A stretch of 64,000 nucleotides of DNA from Actinernus sp. WN-2022 (GCA_030867875.1 JAOWCC010001634.1:134504022-134568021), one strand, 5' to 3'. Counted from the stretch's first letter, positions 23,371 through 31,714 are shown. Program-made: numbers and translations. Notes: a model not told the origin generated them from the letters alone.

Positions 23371-23778
23371 ATGACTGAGATAGTAACTTGTGATTGGTTG
23401 CTGCGAGGAAAGGACGCGAAATGTGCAAAGAAGATTTCGAAGACATCGAAGTTCTGTGCCCAGCACAACTTCCAGATCTCGAAAGGCTGTGCCCCATTCG
23501 TGCCATGCTCGAAGTGCGGTAAAGGATGCCGTACGAGTTACGGGCTTTGCTCAGGATGCGGAGCACCTCAACGTCGTCTCATTCTCAATAAGAAGAACCT
23601 CGATATAAGACGTGCTAAGGAGCAGGCGAAACTTGCAGGTCCAAACGTGGTGGAACCGGAGGAAGAGCCAAATACGGTGGAACCGGAGAAAGATCCAAAT
23701 GAGACAGCCTTCGTGGAAGTAGTCCGCGAGTTCGATAGGACGTTTGCAGGCCTCTTGGTCGATGAGAAGGAAGATTAG
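23371..23778 (+). CDS. Cys-rich zinc-binding-like protein (right copy, 135 aa)
   Basis: It corresponds to 15536-15955 and is fully open. The conserved cysteine/histidine layout is CDWLL..G..AKC near residues 7-17, then C..H, then CSKCGKGC and CSGCGAPQRR. This suggests two zinc modules. The C-terminus is acidic with EPEKDPN-type repeats and is the least conserved part. The nearest GTATATC box is about 120 nt upstream (23244-23250), farther than for most genes here. It is co-oriented with the TFIIB-like gene downstream. No family name can be given; a transcription-related role is a guess from context. Confidence 0.75.
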   Translation: MTEIVTCDWLLRGKDAKCAKKISKTSKFCAQHNFQISKGCAPFVPCSKCGKGCRTSYGLCSGCGAPQRRLILNKKNLDIRRAKEQAKLAGPNVVEPEEEPNTVEPEKDPNETAFVEVVREFDRTFAGLLVDEKED

Positions 23779-23793
23779 GAATCACCACATAAG

Positions 23794-23848
23794 AAAAAAA
23801 AAAGAATGAAGAAAAGTCGTTGCGTGACCCCTCTTCATTCATTTTTTT
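23794..23848 (+). terminator. purine/pyrimidine hairpin downstream of Cys-rich gene
   Basis: Arms A(n)GAATGAAGA (23794-23812) and TCTTCATTCATTTTTTT (23832-23848) pair across a loop of about 19 nt. It begins 15 nt after the stop codon. Conserved with 15464-15522. Confidence 0.65.
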
Positions 23849-23885
23849 CCTTTTTTTTCTTTCTATTAAACAGATGACATCTATA

Positions 23886-23892
23886 GTATATC
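23886..23892 (+). promoter_or_regulatory. start-proximal box GTATATC
   Basis: Immediately abuts the ATG at 23893, the shortest spacing in the element. Confidence 0.55.
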
Positions 23893-24831
23893 ATGGACGA
23901 GCTCATCAGATTGTTTGGTTCTGGAATTTGTAGAAGCCTGCATATCAAACCACAATTGCATATTAACACCAGTGAAACATGTTCTGATTGTCTCTGCCCC
24001 TTGGAAATACAAGGAACGGAATTCGTATGTCCCACGTGTGGTCTTGTTTCCGAGGCCGAACCATGTGAAGAAACGAAGATCGATATTACTACTACTCGAC
24101 TGCGTATAGTAGGTCCGGACGGATTTCAGTATCAAAACGATCTAGACCACGCAAAGCCAAAGCAAAGCGATAACACAAAACTGCAACGCCGAACGATCCT
24201 ACGAGAACTACGAGAATACAACACTATTTATAAACGAAATTACGACCTATCGTTCCCTACGAACACGTTAGGAATCGTAGCCGACGCATTTATCCAAGTA
24301 AAGAAAGTTTATATCAAGCGTAGTTACGCTAAGAGAACTGTTTTAGCTTCTCTACTCTACCAGGCATGCATACAATGCGGGTTTGTGCGATCTAGAGGCG
24401 AGGTTGCTCGCTTCATGCAACTAAACGACAAAAGCATCTGTAGCGGAGAGGTCTTTATACGTTCTCTGTATAACGATGATAAGATTGATATGGACTTGGA
24501 TGCCAAGCGCATAGTTCCTCACATTGCAACAACTTTCCTTAAGCTCGATCCTCAAGGAGTACCTATAGACGTTCAACAAATAGTCCACGAGGTTGTTACT
24601 ACAGCAATGGAAAACAATATAGGCACCAGATCGGTACTTAAGACGAAAGTTGTTGGAGCAAGTTACGAGGTACTACGGCGTTTAGGATCGCCTATGTCTC
24701 TTAACGAGGTCATTAAACTATGCGATGTATTTGGAGGTTCGGTCAAGCGTTTTTTCAAGGAGTTGCTTTCTTACCATTCCCACTTCGAACCAATCTACAC
24801 TAAGCATGGGCTAACTAGTAATAGGACTTAG
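23893..24831 (+). CDS. TFIIB-like transcription factor (right copy, 312 aa)
   Basis: A zinc ribbon uses C30, C33, C46 and C49 (CSDC...CPTC). Two cyclin-like repeats follow at about residues 97-180 and 200-300; the first contains YAKRTVLASLLYQAC. This layout is that of TFIIB, which bridges promoter DNA and RNA polymerase. Many large DNA viruses encode relatives, but it is not part of the usual Polinton core set. The frame is intact and about 70-75% identical to the left copy. It is preceded by a box touching the ATG and by a hairpin. It converges with the broken hydrophobic-protein gene. I infer it directs transcription of the element's own genes. Confidence 0.78.
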   Translation: MDELIRLFGSGICRSLHIKPQLHINTSETCSDCLCPLEIQGTEFVCPTCGLVSEAEPCEETKIDITTTRLRIVGPDGFQYQNDLDHAKPKQSDNTKLQRRTILRELREYNTIYKRNYDLSFPTNTLGIVADAFIQVKKVYIKRSYAKRTVLASLLYQACIQCGFVRSRGEVARFMQLNDKSICSGEVFIRSLYNDDKIDMDLDAKRIVPHIATTFLKLDPQGVPIDVQQIVHEVVTTAMENNIGTRSVLKTKVVGASYEVLRRLGSPMSLNEVIKLCDVFGGSVKRFFKELLSYHSHFEPIYTKHGLTSNRT

Positions 24832-24882
24832 CGAAGTGAAAGTGAGAGCCGTGTTCGTTTCTTTCGTAGGAAATATCGATTC

Positions 24883-25478
24883 TTACCCCACTAAGCTGCC
24901 AAGTTTTTCTCGCATTTCCTTTTGCACTTCTTGCTTGAGTTCGGCTCGAACCTGATCCGAACTTTTTTCACCTATGGAAGTCTCGCGACGAATTTCAGAC
25001 CTCATAATCTCATATTTGTTTGCTTCATCCAGGATGAGACTGTATTCAGAGTCGGATATACTTTCATCGCGTAGGGCCTTCGATACTAGATCGCGAATCG
25101 TATTGATTTTCGCCTTTGCCAACATAGTTGTCCTTTCATGTTTAGAAACCTTTATTCCTAACTTCTTAGCTCCAAGGGTCGTAGATGCTGAAATTAATCC
25201 ACATAGCCCACCAACAACTCCAAGGGGTAGACCAATCACTATTCCAACCCCAGTCAACGCTACGCCCAATCCAGATCCAGATAAGATCACGGATAGACCT
25301 CCCGTTGCCACTGCGATACCATGAACTATTCCTTGGGAACGTAGTGTCTTTCTTGAACTTCAATGTCCGAAAGCGTGTCTCGGATCGTTTGCAGTCTAAA
25401 GTTCTTTCCAGTGTCACTAGCAATCGGTGGATAGATATTTGGTGCTGATGGAAACGGTTGAATCGAATCGCCTTCCAT
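24883..25478 (-). pseudogene. hydrophobic Polinton protein, frameshifted by a 25-bp deletion (right copy)
   Basis: It corresponds to the 205-aa protein at 13377-13994. The start at 25478 (MEGDSIQP) opens a frame resembling the left copy for about 45 codons. Near 25338-25345 about 25 bp present in the left copy are missing, and the frame shifts into a stop. The downstream frame from about 25311 then continues the same protein, including the Gly-rich hydrophobic stretch and charged C-terminus, to 24883. The C-terminus is slightly longer (LGSLVG). It lies directly downstream of the penton gene on the same strand. Confidence 0.85.
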
Positions 25479-25483
25479 TGTAC

Positions 25484-25490
25484 GTTATAC
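25484..25490 (-). promoter_or_regulatory. start-proximal box GTATAAC
   Basis: Located 5 nt upstream of the ATG at 25478, in the gap after the penton stop codon. Confidence 0.55.
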
Positions 25491-25497
25491 ATATGGC

Positions 25498-26163
25498 TTA
25501 CTCAAGCTTCAATACGTATCGTAGAGGTCGACCACGGAAGTCCATGATATTATTTTTGTCATCGCGAACAGTCAGTCGAAGGCTGTTCCGCATTGTTCCT
25601 AGAGCTTGGATTTTCGTTGATTCCATCAAATGATTGGTCCTTCTGTTAAACCAGGTGCCTTCTACGTTAAAGCTAGCTAGTACAGTCGAGCGTTTTCCCT
25701 CAAGGAGTGAGAATTTGGAATCCACCGCATCACAGTGGATATATATTGTTTGGATATATTCCATTATCAGGTCGTATTCTCTCACTTTTAATGTTACGTT
25801 TCCATGCTCGTCTTCATTTCCTTTGATACCCAATATTTCGCAGAGATGTTTACTGAACTTGATTGGTTTCTTCACATCTAGGGTCCAATACTTTTTACTG
25901 GATATGTCTATAAATTTAACGATGTCAGCATTGACTGCAGGTGCTAAGCGATCCATTAAGGTAGTTATATTATAATTCCCTAGATTGATTGTGTATGGGA
26001 ACCCCACGCCCTTGACTTTCCACTGAAACGTGGCCTTCTCTTTTAGATTCAACCAACTGTTCTCAATGGTGGTTTCGAGTAGCGAAATATTATTGATAAG
26101 AATTGGATCGTCGAAGTAGACCGTATGGTCGGATGATGTGGTGATGACATTAAGGATCGCCAT
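25498..26163 (-). CDS. penton-like minor capsid protein (221 aa)
   Basis: Length, beta-rich composition and motif order fit the single-jelly-roll minor capsid (penton) proteins of Polintons and relatives. These are an N-terminal strand region with ISLLETTIENSW, a glycine turn before the NYNITTLMDRL segment, and a KHLCEILG segment. A YIHCDAVDSKFSLLEGK stretch follows, then a C-terminal RNSLRLTVRDDKNNIMDF region. In virions such proteins occupy the fivefold vertices. It is divergent from the 495-aa gene across a gap of only about 40 bp. The frame is intact. Assignment is by pattern, not by search. Confidence 0.75.
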   Translation of the reverse strand: MAILNVITTSSDHTVYFDDPILINNISLLETTIENSWLNLKEKATFQWKVKGVGFPYTINLGNYNITTLMDRLAPAVNADIVKFIDISSKKYWTLDVKKPIKFSKHLCEILGIKGNEDEHGNVTLKVREYDLIMEYIQTIYIHCDAVDSKFSLLEGKRSTVLASFNVEGTWFNRRTNHLMESTKIQALGTMRNSLRLTVRDDKNNIMDFRGRPLRYVLKLE

Positions 26164-26191
26164 TATGTATTAAAGGTATAACTGTATGTAT

Positions 26192-26198
26192 GTATAAC
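26192..26198 (+). promoter_or_regulatory. start-proximal box GTATAAC
   Basis: Located 6 nt before the ATG at 26205. A second GGTATAAC lies at about 26175-26182 in the same short divergent spacer. The box would fall inside the gene if translation began at the upstream ATG 26190, which favours 26205. Confidence 0.6.
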
Positions 26199-26204
26199 TT
26201 CAAT

Positions 26205-27692
26205 ATGTCTCATAAAGTTCATTTCGAAGGTGATTGGGGTGACTATATCGCACCTCGCAATGCAAAGGCCTTTGCAGTCTTTAAGGAAAAATATCCCCAT
26301 GCGGACTTTGAGAAGTTCTTAGCTAGGACGACGGCGTCAGACATACACGATGATTCAACGTATGAGACTAGGATCGTGTTTTTCGATTGTGGACAACATT
26401 GGTATATTACCGGTCTCGTACCAGTGGATATTCGAAAACGCATCGATGACGCATTGCAGGGAATGGTTGATGGTTTCCCATCTACGTTTACAGCAGTTCC
26501 TTCTACTGAACCGGCACGAGACGTTGATCTCACTAATCTATGGATATATGTCACCCCAAGGAAGAAGTTCAAAGCTGGCGTTCCTAACATATTCAAGGAG
26601 ACCGTCGTAAGGCATGTGACAGCAAAGGAGTCCCATGCATGGCTATCAGGTCCGGATTTCAAATATTGGCCTCAACAATTGAATTTCGCAACGTGGTGTG
26701 CGACTTCCGGATGTGGAGTATCGTTGTTCGACCCTACTTTCAAAACGTATCCACCAGTCGTTCAGGGGTTCCTACGATTCCATGTTTATTTCACGATACG
26801 AAGGGTTCTACATGAACTTGGTTGCCCTCTACCTGGTGACAGTGCTTTCAAACAACTCGATAACCTCTACAGCGAATCAGCTCTTGAGAGATTGTGCATC
26901 GAATTTGGCATATCCCGAACACCAGACTTCCGATGGCACGGAGGTAGGAATCGCGGATTAGGAGACGTATTCCTTTTGTATGGTGATGGCTACAAAAACG
27001 TCCACGTAATCCGAGGCTACGACAAAGAAGCAGGTAATTATCCCAACCACAATAACTTATTTGCAGACGAGGTAGGCAGGGTGGACAAGGGCGATCTAGT
27101 ATCCTTTATTCGGAACGACGAACACGAAGGAAAGCAATACAATTGGTTTACGCCACCAATCGGTAGAGGTTTGACGAACGCTGGGTTAGGTAGATTGAAT
27201 CGATCTGTTGAGGCTTTTGGATACTGCATTCTAGGTGCTCAAAACGACCTTAACGAATCCATCATGGATAGTTTCAACGTCAAAGAAAAGTTCAAGAGCT
27301 TAGTCGAAGGCGCTATTCTCGAAAACGCCTTAGTGGTGAGCTATAAAAACTATCTTACAGCCATAATACACACACATAAGAGACTAGATCTAGCAATAGC
27401 TATAGGTGTACGATTATTACCAAGCAATCTTGAGTACTACCTCGGTAAGAAGGATCCAATCCCGAACGCCACGAAAGATATGGTATTAGGTGTAAACGAT
27501 ATTAATAGAGACGTTCGCAAACCCAAATTACCACCAGATATGGAAGGGAAGAAACAAAAGAAACAATTACCACATAGCGCAAAGCAACAATTACCACAAC
27601 GAGTTCTACATGGTCCTACTCCACAACACGAGACCAATCTAGCGATGGTATCTATTGCAGGAGCTGGAATTGCATGGACCCTATTTCGTTAA
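26205..27692 (+). CDS. unrecognised 495-aa Polinton protein
   Basis: No family recognised. The ATG at 26205 (MSHKVHF) is preferred over 26190 because a GTATAAC box lies between them. The protein is globular in appearance, with aromatic and charged segments (GDWGDYIAP, FKYWPQQLNFATWC, GKQYNWFTPPIGRG). A Lys/Gln/Pro-rich linker follows near residue 440. It ends in a short hydrophobic C-terminal segment (MVSIAGAGIAWTLF), possibly a membrane anchor. It is intact and is one of the longest frames of the element. No Walker, protease or nuclease motif is evident. Its place among capsid genes suggests a structural or virion role, as inference only. Confidence 0.75.
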   Translation: MSHKVHFEGDWGDYIAPRNAKAFAVFKEKYPHADFEKFLARTTASDIHDDSTYETRIVFFDCGQHWYITGLVPVDIRKRIDDALQGMVDGFPSTFTAVPSTEPARDVDLTNLWIYVTPRKKFKAGVPNIFKETVVRHVTAKESHAWLSGPDFKYWPQQLNFATWCATSGCGVSLFDPTFKTYPPVVQGFLRFHVYFTIRRVLHELGCPLPGDSAFKQLDNLYSESALERLCIEFGISRTPDFRWHGGRNRGLGDVFLLYGDGYKNVHVIRGYDKEAGNYPNHNNLFADEVGRVDKGDLVSFIRNDEHEGKQYNWFTPPIGRGLTNAGLGRLNRSVEAFGYCILGAQNDLNESIMDSFNVKEKFKSLVEGAILENALVVSYKNYLTAIIHTHKRLDLAIAIGVRLLPSNLEYYLGKKDPIPNATKDMVLGVNDINRDVRKPKLPPDMEGKKQKKQLPHSAKQQLPQRVLHGPTPQHETNLAMVSIAGAGIAWTLFR

Positions 27693-28069
27693 CGTCGTTT
27701 ATATTGCTCTATCGCGATCACCACTATTGCTACGATGAATAACCAAACGTTCTCTGCTAGTACTCCCAGGGCTTTACCAGCCATAGTAAATATGAAACTC
27801 GCAATCGATCCAATCATTCCAGGTAGGATCTGTCCAAGTTTCTTTCCCATTTCTTTCAACAAACCACCAGTCGTTTTTAATCCCTTCTTTACTGCATCTG
27901 TCGCTTTATCGATACTATCCTTTACTGGTTTCGGTACGGATTTCGATAGCAGGGAAACTATCGTACTAACGATCATAGCACCAATAGAAGTTACCACTGC
28001 AAGAACAGTCATTCCATACTTTCTGAAAATGTATTTGATCTTTTCACGTAGCGACGTACGTTCTAGCAT
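27689..28069 (-). CDS. small two-segment membrane protein (126 aa)
   Basis: Basic N-terminus, then a hydrophobic segment (about residues 20-42). Next come an amphipathic Lys-rich middle (KPVKDSIDKATDAVKKG) and a long hydrophobic region (about 78-118) ending QYKRR. This is a membrane or membrane-disrupting type of virion protein; no named family. It overlaps the convergent 495-aa gene by 4 bp and lies 24 bp downstream of the 218-aa gene on the same strand. It has no start-proximal box of its own, which suggests co-transcription with that gene. Confidence 0.65.
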   Translation of the reverse strand: MLERTSLREKIKYIFRKYGMTVLAVVTSIGAMIVSTIVSLLSKSVPKPVKDSIDKATDAVKKGLKTTGGLLKEMGKKLGQILPGMIGSIASFIFTMAGKALGVLAENVWLFIVAIVVIAIEQYKRR

Positions 28070-28093
28070 GGCTTCTTCTTGACGTTCAAGGAA

Positions 28094-28750
28094 TTATCTT
28101 GCCCTATGGATGGACATTAACTCCTTCTTAGCTACTTCTTTCTGAGCGTCGGTTGATTCAGAGTCCCCCAGAATAGATTCATTATTTGCTGCCCGTTCGG
28201 CGAGTTGTTGTTCTGCAAATATTCTTTCATTGGCGGCTTCTTCAGTAGTTGGACCTAAGGTCTCTTTGAGAGAGCTTCGAATCCTAACGTGTAATTTCTT
28301 ATCTTTATCATCACCGGTGAATAGACGTATAGGTGGTCCTTTGCTGCCAAGTTCACGAACTTTGATTTGTTCGTCTATTAAGTAGATTTCGATATTATGT
28401 CGAACAACCGCATCCGGATATTGTCCCTTTACCATGTCAACCAGCATTTCCTTTGCCGAATCTTGAATGGTTTGTTCGAATGTGAATCCTCGAAACAGGT
28501 CATCACCTTCTAGGACGTAGTTGTGAATATCGTCCATGGGAATCGTTTCACTACCACCAGCTTCATCTTGACTACCATCCAATATATTAGCCAAGTATCT
28601 TCGTTGGTCTTCTTCATCTTGTTGTCGTCGGTTTTCTTCTTCTTCTCGTTGTTGTCGATCATCTTCATTTCGTTGTCGATCATCTTCATTTCGTTGTCTA
28701 TCAGCTCCACCAGGTCTTTCCTCTGTGGTATCAACGTCCATGTTGAACAT
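28094..28750 (-). CDS. charged Arg/Glu/Gln-rich protein (about 218 aa)
   Basis: Start taken at 28750 (MFNMDVD) or 28741. The longer frame to 28831 would run across the capsid gene start. Residues about 10-50 are a low-complexity charged stretch with a tandem DRQRNED unit, encoded by near-perfect 21-bp repeats (about 28660-28700). The C-terminal half is ordinary alpha/beta-like sequence without recognised motif. Divergent from the capsid gene with about 25 bp between starts. A scaffold or core role is possible from position, not shown. Confidence 0.65.
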   Translation of the reverse strand: MFNMDVDTTEERPGGADRQRNEDDRQRNEDDRQQREEEENRRQQDEEDQRRYLANILDGSQDEAGGSETIPMDDIHNYVLEGDDLFRGFTFEQTIQDSAKEMLVDMVKGQYPDAVVRHNIEIYLIDEQIKVRELGSKGPPIRLFTGDDKDKKLHVRIRSSLKETLGPTTEEAANERIFAEQQLAERAANNESILGDSESTDAQKEVAKKELMSIHRAR

Positions 28751-28764
28751 AACTATGTATCTAT

Positions 28765-28771
28765 GTATATT
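28765..28771 (+). promoter_or_regulatory. start-proximal box GTATATT
   Basis: Located 4 nt before the capsid ATG at 28776, in a spacer with further TATGTAT words that may serve the divergent gene. Confidence 0.5.
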
Positions 28772-28775
28772 CAAC

Positions 28776-30012
28776 ATGATATCATCAAAGTTGATTCCCA
28801 CACAAGCACGAAGAGAGCCTCTTGCACTCAAAGCTCAACGAACCTTATATAGGAAAACTTTCAATCCATCATCTGCCAATCCAGGTGAGACTCTATACGT
28901 AGACGTTCCAACGCTAGTTGAAGGCATAGTACTAGTACCTGGTAGCCTAGCGCTATTGGGCGACATCGTATTATCTGGTGGACATGCGAATAACAGAGTC
29001 GTTTACAACGTTGGACGCTGCTTGGTCGTGCGTAGAGTCTGTAAGATGGGAGCTGAAATAGTAGAAGACCTTGCCAGGTCAGATCTTCTACAAACGTATT
29101 CCGACGTGTATCTATCCACGCAAGAGAGAGAATCGAGAATACAACAAGGCATCCAATCAGAGAACGTAAACAAGCTACGATCTAAGGCTGGCGACAAAAG
29201 TACTTCGGTTGCTGCCGATAATGCGCTCCTAGCTGCACACGGTTCCAAATATAGAATTCCGTTAGATGTCGATATTCTGACACAACATGGAGTTCTATAT
29301 CCACATGCCCTAGAAGATACTATTTCATTCGAGTTGACTCTAGCGCATGCCATTGATGTCGTAGTTGGATCGGATACGACAAAGATAGGTACGTACCAAC
29401 TTACCAACATCCAACTAGAATACGAAATGATCAAGGATGGAACGCTGGCTAGTAGTGCACTTCACGAATACGAAATAGGTACTGCATTCCTATACGACCA
29501 CGCTGTTCACTTCAAGACAGTAAAGATCGCTAAAGCATCCGATACTTTGATATCTCAAAACGTCAATGTTCCACGACGATCCTTTGCTGGACTACTTCTA
29601 CTATTCGTAGATCCACACACTGCTGGTACGCGAGATAGCGAATCATTCTCGAATCCCGATATTTTGAAGGTAGAAGTAGATGTCATAAGGGATTCCCAAC
29701 AGATTATTTCCAAGAGGTATGCTTCCCCCAGATTTCTGGGAGGCTGCAAAAGGCTGGTTTGGTACGTCCAATACTTCCATGACTCCAACAAAGTGTTAAA
29801 ACAATAGGTTCGCTATCCTAGTCGATTGTCGCACAGCAAAAGATTCCACCGTTCATGGTGATGGATTGGCACAAACCGGTGGTGGAAAAGATATCGACAT
29901 TCGCATACATAGAACTGTAGGAGGAAGTGGAAATGTGAACATGCACATCTATGTCCTTGCGGATGCTCAGCTTACGGTATTGAACGGATCTTTACGTAGT
30001 ATAACATACTGA
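28776..30012 (+). pseudogene. major capsid-like protein gene with frameshift and in-frame stop
   Basis: Start chosen at 28776 (MISSKLIPT), 4 nt after a box. The first frame runs to 29807. Beyond about 29690-29720, however, capsid-like sequence continues in the +1 frame (LPPDFWEAAKGW), so there is a frameshift. That frame meets TAA at 29797-29799 and then stays open to the TGA at 30010-30012 (..NVNMHIYVLADAQL..). The design is about 410 residues, short compared with common Polinton capsid proteins. Beta-rich two-part architecture and the position beside the packaging ATPase support a double-jelly-roll capsid. The last stop overlaps the ATPase ATG. Confidence 0.72.
29999..30005 (+). promoter_or_regulatory. 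start-proximal box GTATAAC
   Basis: Located 6 nt before the ATPase ATG at 30012 and inside the final codons of the capsid gene. Confidence 0.55.
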
Positions 30013-30632
30013 TGGATTCTCTCGTAGAGCACGTGCCGTTCAACGCACTCATAGTCGGTCCAACGAATTGTGGGAAGACTGCGTTTCTCATAGAACAACT
30101 TCGTGGATCATTTCGTGGTAAGTTCGATTACATAGTACTGATTTGTCCTACATATGCCCACAATAGAACCTATCGTGGATTTGCAAATCGAGATCCTCGT
30201 TTCTTCGTCATGTCACCACCGCAGGATGCCATCGATGCTACGTTAAATATTTGCGCAACGTTTTGGTCAGGTACCAATACTCTATTGTTTCTCGATGATT
30301 GCGCCGCATCGAAGGACGTCAAGAAACGAACTGACAAGCTAGTAGACTTAGCATTTTCTGCACGACATATAGGGCTTTCTATTTGGGTGCTGTCCCAACA
30401 ATTAACGAGCATATGTAAACCCTTCTTCGAGAACGTAGCTATCGTAGTAGCATTCCATACAGCATCGGCCGTAGATGGTAAAAGGATATTTGAGGATTAT
30501 GGAGGCTCGCAAGAATGTAAAGAGTTACGAACGATACTTGGATCTCATAAGTTCGCTCGCATGTGCTTCTGTCTACGCCATCCTTTCGAGGTAGTCTTAG
30601 AGCTACCAGCACCTATAACATATTATGGCTGA
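30012..30632 (+). CDS. FtsK/HerA-type genome-packaging ATPase (206 aa)
   Basis: Walker A is GPTNCGKT at residues 16-23, and Walker B is LLFLDD at 91-96. A WVLSQQ sensor-like motif follows at about 125-130. This order and size are those of the A32-like packaging ATPases of Polintons, virophages and large DNA viruses. These pump DNA into capsids. The frame is intact. The ATG overlaps the TGA of the capsid gene, and its end overlaps the next start by a few bases. A GTATAAC box precedes it. It is the clearest evidence for a virion-forming ancestry together with the capsid genes. Confidence 0.9.
   Translation: MDSLVEHVPFNALIVGPTNCGKTAFLIEQLRGSFRGKFDYIVLICPTYAHNRTYRGFANRDPRFFVMSPPQDAIDATLNICATFWSGTNTLLFLDDCAASKDVKKRTDKLVDLAFSARHIGLSIWVLSQQLTSICKPFFENVAIVVAFHTASAVDGKRIFEDYGGSQECKELRTILGSHKFARMCFCLRHPFEVVLELPAPITYYG
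30613..30619 (+). promoter_or_regulatory. start-proximal box CTATAAC
   Basis: Located 5 nt before the ATG at 30625, within the ATPase C-terminal codons. Confidence 0.5.
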
Positions 30633-31173
30633 TAAAGAAATACTCGAGATACTCGGTGAGGACGTAACAGGCCCACCACCAACCAACCTAGACGTTACAT
30701 CAAACAATCGCGAATCACTTTCGATCTTAGCTGCAACGGGCGTAACGAAAGAATACCTAGGTAAGAACTTCTCCCTAGGAGACATCTCTAGACTTCCTGA
30801 GAAAGAAGTAGATAAGTTGTATAGGAGGTACCAGGCCGTTCTAGCTCAGCAAATAACGAAAGGCTTAGTCGATGGCGTGATGCGTCTAGCTACCGGCCTA
30901 GTTGCCTACCTAGTACCAATAGATTCTCAAGAAGCCCTGATCAAAGATCTACAAGAAGACCATCTCGTCCGCAACGAGATCAGTGCTGCGACTGGCCTAC
31001 TATCGCTTAAAGCAGGTCGCCTTGTAGCGCTAGCTAGCGTCCTATTTCACGTATCTGGCCACGTAGTCATTCCTGGTACGCCTATTGAACCTCCACTAGT
31101 ACTTACTATACCGAATCGAGATGGAAGAAGCGGACCAGATAACTGCGAATCCTCCGACGACTGCACCAACTAA
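30625..31173 (+). CDS. unrecognised 182-aa Polinton protein
   Basis: It overlaps the end of the ATPase gene by 8 bp and the start of the next gene by about 53 bp. The N-terminus is acidic and Pro-containing. The centre is helical with moderately hydrophobic segments (GLVDGVMRLATGLVAYLVP, residues about 92-110). The C-terminus is polar. No motif is recognised. A structural or membrane-associated role is possible by position among late genes. The frame is intact. Confidence 0.65.
   Translation: MADKEILEILGEDVTGPPPTNLDVTSNNRESLSILAATGVTKEYLGKNFSLGDISRLPEKEVDKLYRRYQAVLAQQITKGLVDGVMRLATGLVAYLVPIDSQEALIKDLQEDHLVRNEISAATGLLSLKAGRLVALASVLFHVSGHVVIPGTPIEPPLVLTIPNRDGRSGPDNCESSDDCTN
31106..31112 (+). 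promoter_or_regulatory. start-proximal box CTATACC
   Basis: Located 8 nt before the ATG at 31121, inside the preceding gene. Confidence 0.45.
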
Positions 31174-31468
31174 GGTAAAAAAAACAAAGCGCGTTGCAGC
31201 CGGAAAGGCACTAGCGTTAAGCAACAAACTTGCTAGAGAAGCTCAGAAGAGAGAGTTGACGCGCGAAAGCGAATCGTGCAAAGAAATCGACGTAGAGAAA
31301 GGTCGGTTCGAAAACCTGGCTATCCTCGCAGTCATCGGTACGGGCGCTACATTGGTTGGCACGTACTATACATACAAAAAGTATGTAGATGGCAATAAGC
31401 GTGTTGCCGCCGTTAGCACGATACGACCTGCAGCTCCGGTAAAGCCTACGGCACTAGACATGGAGTAA
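31121..31468 (+). CDS. single-pass membrane protein (115 aa)
   Basis: Lys-rich N-terminal half (residues about 16-60), then one membrane segment (LAILAVIGTGATLVGTYY, about 66-83), then a short Pro/Ala-rich tail. It starts inside the upstream gene in another frame. A CTATACC box and a good GAGATGG context support the start. No family recognised. Small one-pass proteins like this and the next two could sit in an internal virion membrane. Confidence 0.6.
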   Translation: MEEADQITANPPTTAPTKVKKTKRVAAGKALALSNKLAREAQKRELTRESESCKEIDVEKGRFENLAILAVIGTGATLVGTYYTYKKYVDGNKRVAAVSTIRPAAPVKPTALDME

Positions 31469-31490
31469 CACTTAAAGACTAGAGACCATA

Positions 31491-31497
31491 CTATATA
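31491..31497 (+). promoter_or_regulatory. start-proximal box CTATATA
   Basis: Located 7 nt before the ATG at 31505 in a 36-bp gap. Confidence 0.5.
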
Positions 31498-31504
31498 TGT
31501 CGAG

Positions 31505-31714
31505 ATGGATAAAGAATTGATGAAGACGGCAACCGATGCATCTATAATTGTAGGACTTGCTACTGGTATTGGGTGGATCGCAAAGAAGACTACCAAGGAA
31601 TCTATGCTTAGTGATCCTTCTTCTTCCCTAGTAAATTACGTAAAGTGGACTGCCGTGATAGTTGGTAGCTTATACGCGAAACAATATCTTGAGAAACAAA
31701 AGATCATACCGTAA
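31505..31714 (+). CDS. small membrane protein (69 aa)
   Basis: Two moderately hydrophobic segments (TDASIIVGLATGIGWIA, residues about 9-25, and YVKWTAVIVGSLYA, about 45-58). The short C-terminus is Lys-rich. The stop TAA shares its last base with the next ATG. No family recognised. Confidence 0.6.
   Translation: MDKELMKTATDASIIVGLATGIGWIAKKTTKESMLSDPSSSLVNYVKWTAVIVGSLYAKQYLEKQKIIP

Noticed and set aside
13233..25650. The two homologous gene blocks as very long terminal inverted repeats of one giant element
   Set aside because: The right block starts at a true TIR with an empty-site-supported boundary at 22032. The left block lacks the outer TIR, is cut inside the penton gene and is strongly diverged.
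28725..28775. Upstream extension of the capsid frame
   Set aside because: It runs into the divergent gene; the ATG at 28776 right after a box fits the pattern of the other genes.
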